64,000 nucleotides of DNA from Butyriboletus loyo (taxonomy: Eukaryota > Basidiomycota > Agaricomycetes > Boletales > Boletaceae), in contig JBBPSI010000006.1 of NCBI GenBank assembly GCA_038093515.1, positions 310,001 to 374,000 on the forward strand. Direction: 5' to 3'. The position numbers and the translations under genes are program-made. Below the pieces are notes generated by a model. It was given only the letters and a program-made list of their open reading frames with translations, ran no database searches and was not told the origin of the DNA. The first letter of the stretch is position 1. Each line of letters opens with the position of its first letter. Positions 1 through 11,449 of this stretch are shown here, in pieces.

Positions 1-195
1 GGTTGGGATGGGAGTGGGAGCACGAGGATGACCAGCGTATTGGCGTGCGTGTGGGTGACGGTGCTGGGCGGGCTATGGCTGACTGTGAGCAAGCGCATGG
101 ACAAGGAGGACGCGATGCTCGAACATAATTTTGGGGAGGAGTGGCGGACGTGGGCGAGGAGGGTACCCTATCGCTTGGTCCCTGGTGTATATTGA
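1..195 (+). CDS. Isoprenylcysteine O-methyltransferase-like protein, C-terminal end (partial)
   Basis: Only the last 64 codons are present, in the frame ending with TGA at 193-195. The peptide has a hydrophobic stretch (residues 12-28, VLACVWVTVLGGLWLTV), then KRMDKEDAMLEHNFGEEW and a terminal VPYRLVPGVY. A membrane helix, an acidic E-D-x-x-L-x-x-x-F-G-x-x-W box and a final Y-R-L-x-P-x-x-Y is the usual C-terminus of the ICMT/phospholipid methyltransferase-like family. These are ER membrane enzymes that methylate prenylated cysteines using S-adenosylmethionine. The catalytic core and start lie outside the window, so the substrate cannot be judged. The gene converges on UTP10. Confidence 0.7.
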   Translation, partial: GWDGSGSTRMTSVLACVWVTVLGGLWLTVSKRMDKEDAMLEHNFGEEWRTWARRVPYRLVPGVY

Positions 196-1185
196 ACGGT
201 TTCCGGCGTCCAAAAGCGGACGCGATGTCGGAAGGATGACATTATCATCTTTCGAGACGAATGCTTTTTAACCGCTGGCCACCAGGGATGTCAAGCAAGA
301 ACGACTGGGGTAGATCGTCATGATGTACAGGACAAAATTTATGGATCCAGTCGACAATGTCGCCACAAGTATATTTCATTGGATCTTTGGACTTGACGTT
401 CTTCTAATTCATGTTACAATCACAAGTGCTTTACGTTGTCGCTCCGCTGTTGGAGCAGTTTTACTTTTCGTGGAGAGTTTTACCGACGACGGGATGATCT
501 GAACGAACTCTAAACTGGCAGCTCTCACTTGCGTGGGTCTTCCGATTACTAGGATACCCATTCGGGCTCTACTCCAACTACCACGGCTCTTTTACAGAAC
601 TTTGTGAAAAGGGGTCACAGTGATTCTGCGACACGCGTGACATTCATTCCATACTCGAACCTCGCCGACTAGTACCTCTCGTATGCTGCAGGAAGCAATG
701 CACCACCCGACTTGTCGACCGCCGCGCACTGGCAACCCTCGTGCGACGTGGTGATCGAGGAGTCACTCAATCCCAGTCGCTTGTATTCGTTAGTCACGTT
801 ATCGTTTCAAAGCTCGACGTGGTCCGCTGAGTCATCGATGCCCCCTGCAGACATTGTGGCTCGGATCTCTTCAAGTTCTAGCGTCGTTCGCACAGATCGC
901 GACGCTTTGGATTTGTCACAACATTTTGCGTGAGCATTTCCAGGACAGACTCCAATCTTCCTGTGTTCATTGAGACATTCGCATGATACGATGGGCCGTG
1001 ACGACATTGTGGCCCTTCTCGTCGCAGCGATCATTCAACAGATATTGGTATTGGTATTCTTCCCATTCGTGTGCGTTACATATGTACGTCTTGGGATCTT
1101 TTTTTTCTGTTTCGTACTCGTAGCCGACCGTCGCACGAGCAGGCGTAGTGTCAACACCGAACCGATTCACGGCTCGAAGCTTCAC
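196..1185. other. Intergenic region between two convergent 3' ends
   Basis: About 990 bases separate the stop of the ICMT-like gene from the stop of UTP10. The short reading frames here have no recognisable domain and overlap one another on opposite strands. I see no RNA gene or repeat. It presumably holds two 3' untranslated regions. Confidence 0.6.
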
Positions 1186-4100
1186 TTACATGCCACTAAT
1201 ACTCCCTGCCACGCTCTCGACTGCATTCTTGAGATGATGTGCTTCCCGGACGACGCTGTCGTTTTCGTCCTCTGCACACTCGGAAATGAACGTCGCTGTC
1301 TCACCCACGAATCCTATCAAGGGGAGGGGAAGGGAAGGGAAGGGAAAAAAACAGTCGAGTTTTCCTGATCGGCCAACGCTCGTGTACGAACAACAGCGTG
1401 ATGACGTACCCATCAATTTACCTCCCTCGGCTTTCCACATCTCCGTCGTGCACTCCAACGCCAAGATACGGACGCGAGCGTCCTCGGAACGGGTGTGCAT
1501 CAGCAGTTCGAGGTTGAGGCGCTTGAGAAGGTCAGAGGACGTATTGGGAACGTGTGCGACCACGGAAAGAAGACACGACACCAAGCATCGTGGCGGCGTG
1601 TTCGGTGGTTCCGTCTCCGAGGAAGCGGTCACCCCCGGGGGCGACGATGGGGTGGGCAAGTGCACAGCGATAGGTACTTGGGCCAGCACGTGTGGAACGA
1701 GGGTAGATAACTTGTCTTCACGCCAGAAAACTGCATAAAGGAGAGGTTTTTGGGGCTAAAGTTGGGGATGATACAATCAACGAACGTACCTCCGTCGTCG
1801 GCTTCAAGGGACTTTGTCAACACGGTGATGACCCCCGACCACAACGCAAAGTCCGTCGGAGCGGTTTTCGATGAGGAAGAGGAACTAAAGCATTGTAATA
1901 CCTCTGTGAGAGGACGCAACAGCGTGGACATGTATGGATTCATCAACCCCTGTGGATAATCAGCCAAACGTTCAGCATACCATAGACCATACTCGTGCGA
2001 CATACCTTGAAGTGGTCGAACAGGGCAGTATACATGTGACAAAAGGTAATCCTCCTCTCGTCTGTCGCTGAGATGGGTCAAAAAATGGACGCGTTATCCT
2101 CAAACTGTCCTCGAGTCTGAACCTATACGCACCTTTTTCGTCTGCAAACGCCCAGTCGTGCATACGTCGGAACAGAGGTCTAAACGCATTGTCGTTGAGC
2201 TTCACGACGAGTTCCGTAAAGGCCGATATCACATGAGGCTCGCCCTGCCAGAAAATCCACCATGTTAAACGTCTCAAGCCACCATAGCAAAAAAAAACGC
2301 TGACCTCGGTGAAACCAAACACCATCTTCACGTCCAACGCCTCCATGAAGACCTTGAGTGTCGGCCGCAGGTTTTCCAGAACTTCCGGTCGGGAAGCGGC
2401 GTGCAGAGCCCTCTTGAACAGCACAAAGTACCCAATCATACCATTGACATCCTCCTGGTACATTATCTCGTCATCGTCTCACGCTACTCTGCAACGATGC
2501 CGCATACCTTTGTCTGGGCCTTGTCCAAGTTGGGCCAAAGCTCATGCAACACAGGAAGTAACACCTCGGCCGACGTTCGTTTCGAAATTGCCTTTGTCAG
2601 TCCAGTGAGCGGATTGTGTTGTGTGGTCGACGTAGCGCTGTAGCTGACGTAAAGTTTTGCGATCTCGGTCAGTTCCTTTGCCCCATAGAAGGCGGGTAGA
2701 GACGACAGTAGACCCCGAAGGGTTGCAAGTGCAGCTTCCTCTATGTCACCAAGCTCTGAATATCCAGTCAACAGCAAGCACGCAACGAGCGTGTCACACA
2801 AGGCGTACGCGTTTTTCCTTTGACACCTTCACGAAGGATCGATATACATTCTTGTGCGACGTCCCTAAAGTGAGGGATGATCCGTGGCCCGAGGGCAACG
2901 CTTATCCAACCATATCAGACTCGCACGGCAGGGTACGACGGTACGATGCAATGACTCACACATAGCATGGCAAAACTGATACTCCCGCTACGGCAGATGT
3001 CCGCGATCGCACCACCTTGAGGATGTGTGGCAAGGTTGAGATGAGCGCCGTCTCTTCTCCATTACAACACGTGGATCCAAACGCCTTTAACGCTGCAAGC
3101 GCAGATTCGACCAAGGAACCAGCGGACTGACGTTCGATGATGTCCCGGATGAGGTCGATGAGTTCAATGATCGTCGCTTGACACTCCTCACGCAACTTTT
3201 CAGTGACGAGTGAAATTCGGGCGGAAACGACGCCAAGCGCCCCCATTTTGATCTAGTATGAGCGCCGTCCGTCCGCGTCCGTTAAGCGAAAGAGAGAATA
3301 TAAAGAGAGAAAACGTACCCTGGTGTCCTCGGATGTCAACATCACGCGACCTGCAGCCAAGAACTCCCTGGCGGAAATGACGTTCATGATGCGCGCAATA
3401 GCAGTCTGAGCCACGGCGATGATCGACGCCAAGTCGCTTTCCGAGGCATGGCTTGTTGGAGGCGTGGCGAGATCCAAGAGATGGATGATGATGTCGGTGG
3501 TGCTACCGCCCTCTCCGTTGCCGGGCACATCCGCCCCTGACTGTGCCAAGGATGTGCTCACGAATAGAATAAGTGCTTGTATGCGGCGTTTCAGCGTAGC
3601 AGAGTTGGATGAAGAGTGCTCCCCGTCCCTGCGACATGAACTCAATAACCGCAATGAAAACGAACGGAAAGGGCATTTAATGTTCACCGAGGATGATCCA
3701 AAAATGCAGACCCAGCGGTTTCGGGTGCTAGAAGCTGGGATCTAAGCCGTAAGCACTCCTTCAATACTTCTGTGAGTACCTGTAATACATTGTGAATCGT
3801 CTCCATGTGAATGGAATGGGAAAAACGCACAAATAATTGCCGTGGGCGGTCAAAATGACGTAGCAACGACGTAGGGAGGGTGAGTGTATTTTGTGCTTCT
3901 TCCGGGGTTTGACGACTTGCGCGATTGGTGACCTTGTCGACCAGGAGCATGCAAACAGGAGCCAAGAATGTCTGTGCCCCAAGGACCTCTGTGAGGTGCA
4001 CGAAAAAGCTAGTGCGGTGTATGAGCAAACGAGTCGCTCCCTTTGAGATGGGACAAACTTTTGTCGCCGATGACGGGGAATATGGTTCGACGCATCCGTA

Positions 4101-7100
4101 AAGATGCGCAAGAAATCTCTCGCCCCAATGTACAAGTCGAGGCCAGCCAAGTGTTTTGTTTTCAAGGACGACACCATCACTGGCACAATGTTATCGATGG
4201 TCTACGCCAAACCCTTGAGCTAGTTTTCAAAGAACAGGCAAATGCGAACCCACATTTTGGACAACTTTGAAGCTATACGAGTCGTCTCTATGGAACACAT
4301 TGGATCCCATGAACGTGAAGATGGGCATGATGTTGTGAAGGACAGAGTCGGGGGTGAGCCGTGCCAAGTTGGCCATCAAGAGCAGAGCCTCATTAAACGT
4401 CTGAGGATTCTCAGTAACTGTCAAGCTGAATGAGTGATTGGATGCATAGGAAAGGTGCAATTTAACCAACCCCTGATAAGTTCAACCAAAACATCTAAGC
4501 GAATGGGCCTTGCTGGGGGTCCCTGATATCGTGTTGGATGACGAAGGAAGCCACACAAAAGAAATACTCACTGTGATTCTACTTGCACTCTTTTCTATCG
4601 CAGCCATTAACATCTGGCAGACGTAGCCCGTGTCTGACGGGCCCCAAAGGTCGGAGCGCACGATCTTGTTCAGGGTCTCCAAAAGGTTAGATATCAAATC
4701 CAAAGATCCCGGAATCTCCGTCGTTCCAAGCACTTCGGCCAACAAGCTCAACGGTTGGAGTCTGCTAATCTCGGAGGTTTGTGGTACTCTAGAGACATCA
4801 TCAGTCTACACGCCTGAACAATCATGGTGGGCACATACACGTCCAACTTGGCGCGCTTGTTCACAGGCGTCTCGCTCTCGGTGTGATCCGGTCGGAATTG
4901 CACAAGGAGGTGGATGATCAACGCAACGTCTCCAAGAATCTTCCCAAGGAGCGCCCGGGATGCCAAGTACTAAGCGCGACGAATGAACAATCATAAAAGA
5001 CACCTGATGCGCCTTTACTCACCACCTCACCACCTTCACCGCCTGCTTGTAACAGGATCGTGCAAATCTCTGCGCGTCTCCCGAGATCGAGGTCCACAAA
5101 AAGCCTCTGCTCAAGGGCATTCGCGTAGAGCTCCCGCGCAGACGCATTCGAGTCTGTCAGACAGGCCCCAATCAGCACGCGCAATCATCGGTAAATTGAA
5201 CGTACTGGAATGGAAGTAGAATTGGAATCCTGAAAGGAACACAGGCCAGGTTTCATTGTCATCTCGACTCCCGAGGTCCACCGAGGTAATGCTGAGGAAA
5301 CCCGCAACGACGAGCGACACATACGCCTCGTTTGACGCTCCAAACATCTCCGTGATGGGAGCAGGGTCTTGCGTCAAGCCCTTCATGACAGGAAGTAACA
5401 TGTAGGACTTGGAAATATCTGCGACACTCTCGATGGAGCGGAGCAGTGCGATCCGAGCGGATGAGAAGGGATGGCTAACGACATGCGAGAGTAAGAAGCA
5501 CAAGACTCGACGCTTATATCTGTACACAATTGTCAACCGCAGACAGAAAATGGGTTGATATTCCTCGTACTTTGCATTCAAACCTCCAAAGTGCTTCTGA
5601 TGGAATACCTGGATGTAGTCCGCATCTTGGATTAATTGCTCCTTGCTATCAACAAGAGCTTTCACGTAGGTAGAAAGATCTTTGATGTCAAGGTATTGTA
5701 ATTGAGCTATGGAAGATTCGTGAGCGATCCATCACATGCACAATCTGAAGACTCACAGGAAGCTAATCCATATAATGTGTCCAACCCATACACATGTTTT
5801 TTCTCGGAGGTACTGCCCAGAAGTGAGATACTCTCAAAGATCAAGGCACGGTCCCGCTTGTCGCTTCGCGCATCCAGTAGGACAGCGATCAACGACGGAA
5901 GTACCGTCTGGAAATCGATAGCGCTCGCATCGGACTGGCCACGTATGAATGCAAGAACATGTAAAAGAGCGTGCGTTCTGACTCTCTCTAGAAAGGGAGA
6001 GGATGAGAGAAGAGTCCCGAGGAGGAAAGCTAACGAGCTATCTCTAAAGTTGAGGAACAGTGCTTGCAAAATGGACGTTGAGAGCGACTTGGGTAAGGTA
6101 CCAGCAGAGGCGGAGGCAAGGGCATAAATTTCTTGCATCAAGGACACGTAGCACTGACTTGGGTCACTAGGAATCTGATCGACCTTTTGGTGCATTAGAT
6201 CGACTGAGTGGCACCATGAAACGCGGGACACACACCGAGGGAATCACTGATATCCAAGCTGCCGAGAACTTGTGAGGAACGGGAAGAGCCGGAATCAGCG
6301 CGAGGATCGAAGCTTGCAAAGCATGGAGGGTGTTTCGGCCTCCTGGTTTGATGATCACCTTCGTGCCTACGTGACGTGCATCTAACGCCTTACGCTATCA
6401 TGAACATCGAATCCTCAACAAGACGAATACGATTGGACAAACCTCCTCCCGGCTCAAGTCGTCACTTGCTTTCAGCGAGGTCAGGCGTATGACACGTATG
6501 AAACGGTGGGCCAGCAAGATCTGTTTGTCCCCTGAGGTTCGCATCAGCAGTGCGCGGCAGACTAGATACGCCAGTGCTCGAGCATGCGGAACGGGATCAT
6601 GTAACTTGGACAGTAAAATATCAATGTCTTGGGTGCTGTTGAGTGCGATGAGGATGTTCTCTAAAACGGACCCCGCATTTCAGGTGTTCGCGCACAGCCT
6701 GTGCAGAGAACCACTCACCCGCTATCTTTTCAGCTACACCCAGGTTAGCCTCGCATACCTTTTCGCTGTCTCCATCATTGTCATCCTTGACCGCCTCCGA
6801 GACTTCTTTACTCAACAACGACGCTCGATCCCATACGGCCACGCAACCCCGCAACCATCCCGTCTGGAAATTACCACCCTCCTTGATAGCTCCCCATATA
6901 CTACGCGCCGTCCTGAACTTTGCCTTTGAGGCAAGTAAGAACGGGAAGAGTGCAGTTTGCTGGACGGCGGAGGTGACATCAGGGTACGTTTTGATGAATG
7001 GTCCTGCGAGGAATGCTGCATGTGCACGTAAGACTGCCCGGGCGGGAGGAGCGGGGAACAACTGGGAGGTGATGTTATCCAGTAGTTGCTGAGGTGACGT

Positions 7101-9218
7101 AGTTGGGGCAATTGTCGAAAGGAACAAATCAGGTGAGGCATAGAGCGCTTGCAACACCCCTACATGGGTATCGTAGAGGCGACCAAGCAGCGCCGATTGG
7201 AGAGCTGCCTAGCACATCCTCAGTTGAAATCAAGGACCAGGAAAGGAATACGAACCATATCCGGAGCGGACAGATTGTCTTGTGCAGCTTTCAAGGTCGA
7301 GTACATTTTTTCCACTGCAATAACACGCGCATCCTTCGATGTACTTGCGGATGCAACTACGATCTCGTTTACGTTGCCGGACTCGGCTAATGGGCGGGTC
7401 TAAAGTTGATGCCGTCTTAGTTTAAATATGCTAATCGACAAGGCCTCGCTCACCAAAGAAAACGATGTCAAGAGTTCATTTGCCATTTTTCTGCGTTCCT
7501 TTCTATTCTCGTTCGATTCGCCGGCTTTAACGCCAGTTTCGGAAAGTACGTCATCTGAAATCTCTCTCAAGAGTTCAAGATGGCGCTGATGGAGGAGAGA
7601 GAGAAGTGATCGTGCGACGCGAATAGTTTGCTCTCTGGTGTCAACTTTGGCTGCTCCAGGGTCGGCATCAGGTGGCAACGTGGCAAGACGGATTAGAATG
7701 CGAGACAGTTCTTTGACGACTACTGAGGGAGCATTCGGAGTATTTATCAAAGTAGAAAACAATGACGAAACCCGATGTTCATGGATGCTACACAAAGGTG
7801 AGGTCATGGCCACATAGCAGAAGACAGGGATCTACACACCGTTCACCCAGGGATCGAAGAAGCGGGAGAATGAAGTGCTGTACACCAACCATCGTCATAA
7901 TTTCACTTAATTCATCGGCGAACCCACTGTACAGAGTACGCCATTTTAATGAAATCTCGAGATGATATACATATAGAAATAACATACGACATCTTTGTGC
8001 ACAACTGGCTTGCATTGATGGGGAACTCGTGAATAGTTTCTTGTGATAGACAGACTGCCACAGCAGTCTTGACGAAATGGGCAGTAGACACAGATCCCTT
8101 ACCCGAGCCTCGAGCTCCGCGTACTTGAGTTGTCATTGCACTGATGATGGCAGATAGAGCAGCAGGTTTTAGGTTCACCCTCCACGAAAGAATGCATAGG
8201 AGAACAAAACTTCCGAGCTAGTGGATGGATGAGCAAGGCGGAATACAAAGAATCGGCGACCAGACAGCTCACTGCAACGTTTGCATCTTTCTGCGAAGAC
8301 TGGAGGGGAGTAAGCAAAGAAGGTAGAATGAATGCAAGGATGCCATCGTCGAGAAATGGCGCGGAAGAGATATAGTCGTGCATCGTAGCAGCATGAAACG
8401 CAAGCAGTGTGCGATGCGAATGCGAGCCTGGGGTAGCGGTGAGCAAAATAGATGACGAGACAGGAATGGCGTACATTTGACTGCGATGGGTAGAAGGGTG
8501 GCAATGAAACGCGCCACCTCTGTATCCGATACCATAGCGTTTACCAAAGAACTACGTGCAAGGGGCTTTGCTGCTGATTTCAAGGGGAGTAGAAACGAAA
8601 AAGACGAGTTTGGCCTGGGAGATCGTGAGTATACCAGGTGATCGCGTCGTGAAGTACGTACTGAATGAGCAATATCGAAAGCATTTTGACAAAGTGCGGG
8701 GATTCGTGGTAGGGGAGGAACAAGGCAAAGAGGGCAGGTACATTGAACTCGTTGATTCTGGTGGACGTTGTAGATAAGTGAATTCCGCAAGGTGAATGAA
8801 AAGGTTACCTAAAGCGCCTCACGAGCCATTCCAATACTTTGCTGGTGGGAGCCTCCATCAGCCAGGGACCCAGGAGAGCCAAAAACGCGTTGATATTCTG
8901 ATCGAGGTTCGCGTTGAGTTCTGGGGTCTGGAGTGTGCGATCGAGAGCCCTGGCGGCATCGGAGAACAAAGCCTGTTCGAAATCCACAGTCAAAGGTGAT
9001 GCATCTGGGCCGACTTTAACAGTTTTAAATGAGAATGTGGGGGAGAGAGAACGAAGATGGCTGAACGCGGTGAAAGCGAGAGCGTGTATCGAGTCGAGGT
9101 CATGAAGGTCGGCGTCTCGGCCGGTGAATAGATACGAGTCGATTTTCCTCTTTTTTGATCTGTCCTGTAGCAACGAGGAAGCGTTCAGGGATAGCTGAAC
9201 TGCGAGGGCGGACGCCAT
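1186..9218 (-). CDS. UTP10: U3 snoRNP-associated HEAT-repeat protein UTP10 (HEATR1/BP28)
   Basis: UTP10 is a very large nucleolar scaffold of the small-subunit processome (t-UTP complex), needed for rDNA transcription and early 18S pre-rRNA processing. The start is the ATG at 9216-9218: the protein opens MASALAVQLSLNASSLLQDR followed by SYLFTGRDADLHDLDSIHAL, the family's diagnostic N-terminus. Helical HEAT-like segments follow in changing frames across many short introns for 8 kb, consistent with the usual length of about 2,000 residues. The last exon encodes GFVGETATFISECAEDENDS and ends VESVAGSISGM, the BP28CT-type end. The final intron joins LMG|GFVGE in frame (donor GTACGTC, acceptor ATAG). 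I found no break, but did not join every exon. Its start is about 107 bases from the divergent SRPBCC gene, so the two may share a promoter. Confidence 0.93.
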
Positions 9219-9325
9219 CTACGGCCAATAAACACAAACGTCCATACCCTGATGATACGCAAATTTATGCTTATGTAATAGTCCCCCCTGTGGCGAAAGC
9301 GCGTTCGACGTTCGACCTGTCAACC

Positions 9326-9993
9326 ATGTCGCAGGGTCTTCCTCCCCTGGCATTGCGCGGTGTATTCACTGCGTCCGCGTCTATAACCATCGATGCACCG
9401 CGCGACATTGTCTGGGGAGTCCTGATGGACTGGGGGTCATATCACCAATGGTACGTCCCTCAGCCAGCTCCACACAACAGCTCCGACGTTGTATCATTCG
9501 CAGGAACCCGTTTGTGTGCGTATCATACCAATTCAAGGCGTAACCCGGTGTCTAATGACTCGAACTACGGCGCAGCCGAAACCAGTACCTCACTGATGCG
9601 TCCAGGAAATCCCTTCCCGCGTCTCAACAAACTCCCCACGCTGGGGCTCATATACTCATACATCCTGTGCATATTCCCCCCTCGTTCGACCCCCCCAAGA
9701 TGTTCCCTGTCAGCTCAGCATTCGAGGTAATAACTACCCTCGATACCGACAACTACCGTTGTGCATGGGTGAACGCCGAGTTTCCCTCCTGGCTTCTTGC
9801 GGCAGAGCGATGGCAGGCGTTGGTGGAGGTGGTAGAAGATGGGCGGAAGAAGACGCGCTACGAGACGATCGAAGTGTTCAGTGGTTTTCTGGCATATCTG
9901 ATAAGGTTGTTTGTGGGAGGTGGGCTGCGGGCAGGTTTTACGGCCATGGCAGAAGGACTGAAGAAGAGGTCCGAGGAGGTGCACCGGGGGTAG
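9326..9993 (+). CDS. SRPBCC/START-like (polyketide cyclase fold) small protein
   Basis: Three exons join in frame: 9326-9450, 9504-9515 and 9576-9993. The ATG at 9326 begins MSQGLPPLALRG. The N-terminal strand has SASITIDAPRDIVWGVLMDW, and the exon joins restore YHQWNPFVR, a hallmark of this hydrophobic-pocket fold (W-N-P-F near the first helix). The middle part holds AHILIHPVHIPPSFDP, and the C-terminal helix is typical of the family (GFTAMAEGLKKRSEEV). Total length is about 184 residues. Such proteins bind small hydrophobic ligands; no enzymatic role can be assigned. Exon 2 is only 12 nt, and without it neither the W-N-P-F motif nor the frame survives. The gene diverges from UTP10. Confidence 0.8.
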
Positions 9994-10179
9994 CAACTTC
10001 GGGATTTCCCGGGGACAGCCATTCGTAGATTACCCCGCCTCCGCAGTTTATGTGCTGACTAATGTTAGACATTCTTGCCAATCCCTGGCACAGCCACATA
10101 ATCCACGATCTAGACCCCCCTTTAACTGAACTATAAAATCTGACACATTCCGGTGACACGCCCTTGACATCTTCCTATC

Positions 10180-10823
10180 ATGCTTGCGTACGACTCTCCC
10201 CTCCAACCTACCCCCCACATGTCGACCAACACCACAGACGACCTCCCCGACAACCCTATCCCTGGCTACGACGCTCGCGGCAGGCAGAAAATTTTCATCG
10301 AGTCCACCACGCAGAGAAGAGAGCGCATTCAGTTTCTCAAACGAAGGGAGTGGGTTCGACGTGTCACAGAGTGGGTAAGGGAAACAAATGCGCAAAAGGA
10401 TTCTGTGCGTGTACCAAATCCCCATCTCGATTTCCCCTGTCTTGACACTTCGTTGCTCAGCCAATTTTTGGTCATTTGAGCCGATCATTCGCTCCTTTCT
10501 CAAACCACGATGTTGGAATAGCATCTCAACCATCCCTCGTCCCTTTCCCCTGCGTGGAGGAGGAGGAAGAGGAAGAAGAGCCATACATTATCTACAGTTC
10601 ATCTCCGAACTCCTCGCTCTCTTCCCTTTCCGAGGAAATCACACCGGTTCTTCAGCTCAACAGTGGCCCGTCTCCCTCCCTTAGCCTGCCCGTTGCAGGC
10701 GTGCCGCAACCTGTCCAGAAAAGAACATCCGCGCATCACCGAAGATGCAGCAGCGCCAGTCTTCGCGGTCACACGCGCAAGCAATCCCTTTCCAGCATAT
10801 ACGAAGTGCCTGAAGAGGACTAA
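10180..10823 (+). CDS. Serine-rich basic/acidic protein of unknown function
   Basis: Two exons fit: 10180-10404 and 10461-10823, joined in phase 0 (donor GTGCGT, acceptor CTCAG), giving about 195 residues. The first exon has a conserved-looking block, IPGYDARGRQKIFIESTTQR, then a basic amphipathic stretch (RRERIQFLKRREWVRRVTEW). The second exon holds eight consecutive glutamates, serine-rich low-complexity sequence (SSSPNSSLSSLSEE) and a basic HHRRCSSASLRGHTRKQS tail. No membrane segment or signal peptide is visible. I do not recognise the family; the mix of charged and serine-rich segments suggests a phosphorylated, largely disordered protein (inference). The second exon's frame is open to its stop and the splice is clean, so I think it is real. 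Confidence 0.6.
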
Positions 10824-11449
10824 GTGCTTCCTCGTGCCCATTTGCCACCCTTGCGACGTCCCGATTCTGCCCGCACTTTCAACGTCATTCTTACCTATTT
10901 GGCACTTGTATCCCCTGGCAAACTGGATTCTAGTCAGGAAGTTATCCCATCCTTCGCGTCTTCCCCCTCCGACGTCTGAACGTCGTTCGTGTTATTTCTG
11001 TCATTGGCGATGCTCATTATTTTTTGTTCCGTCGGCCGTAACCCGGAGCGTCCAGGGTGTTGCCCGGTTCTCCTGGTAGCCTCATCGTGTTCCTGATACC
11101 TGTTCCTTTATACCCGCCTTTGTTCCGCCATCATCTGTACCACCTTCCATGCACACGCTCATCGTCAGCACAGATTTCGGCCCCCCTCCGTCAACATCTG
11201 TATTTTACATCCTGCCGAATTGTGTTTGTAACGCATAGAATTTGTGAACCCAGTCTTTTTTTCTTGCAGATCGTAGACTTTTTCTCTGTCGTCGATTCCA
11301 AAAAGTACCTGTATGCTAAAATCTCGTGAAGTCTTGCCTATTAAGTGTATCGATTCACGCTGAGGAAGAAAACGGGTTTTGGTTTGGATGCGCACTATCT
11401 CCACTAGTAGTCTTGAATCTGACCAGACGAGGCTCCCCTTTGACCGGTG
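10824..11449. other. Intergenic, pyrimidine-rich leader region upstream of Argonaute
   Basis: These 626 bases contain several C/T-rich runs (for example 11060-11200) and no convincing reading frame. They probably hold the 3' end of the serine-rich gene and the promoter and leader of the Argonaute gene. Confidence 0.5.

Noticed and set aside
970..1368. 132-codon plus-strand frame with a hydrophobic stretch
   Set aside because: It lies antisense to the UTP10 C-terminal exon and its intron and reads through the purine tract; no family resemblance.
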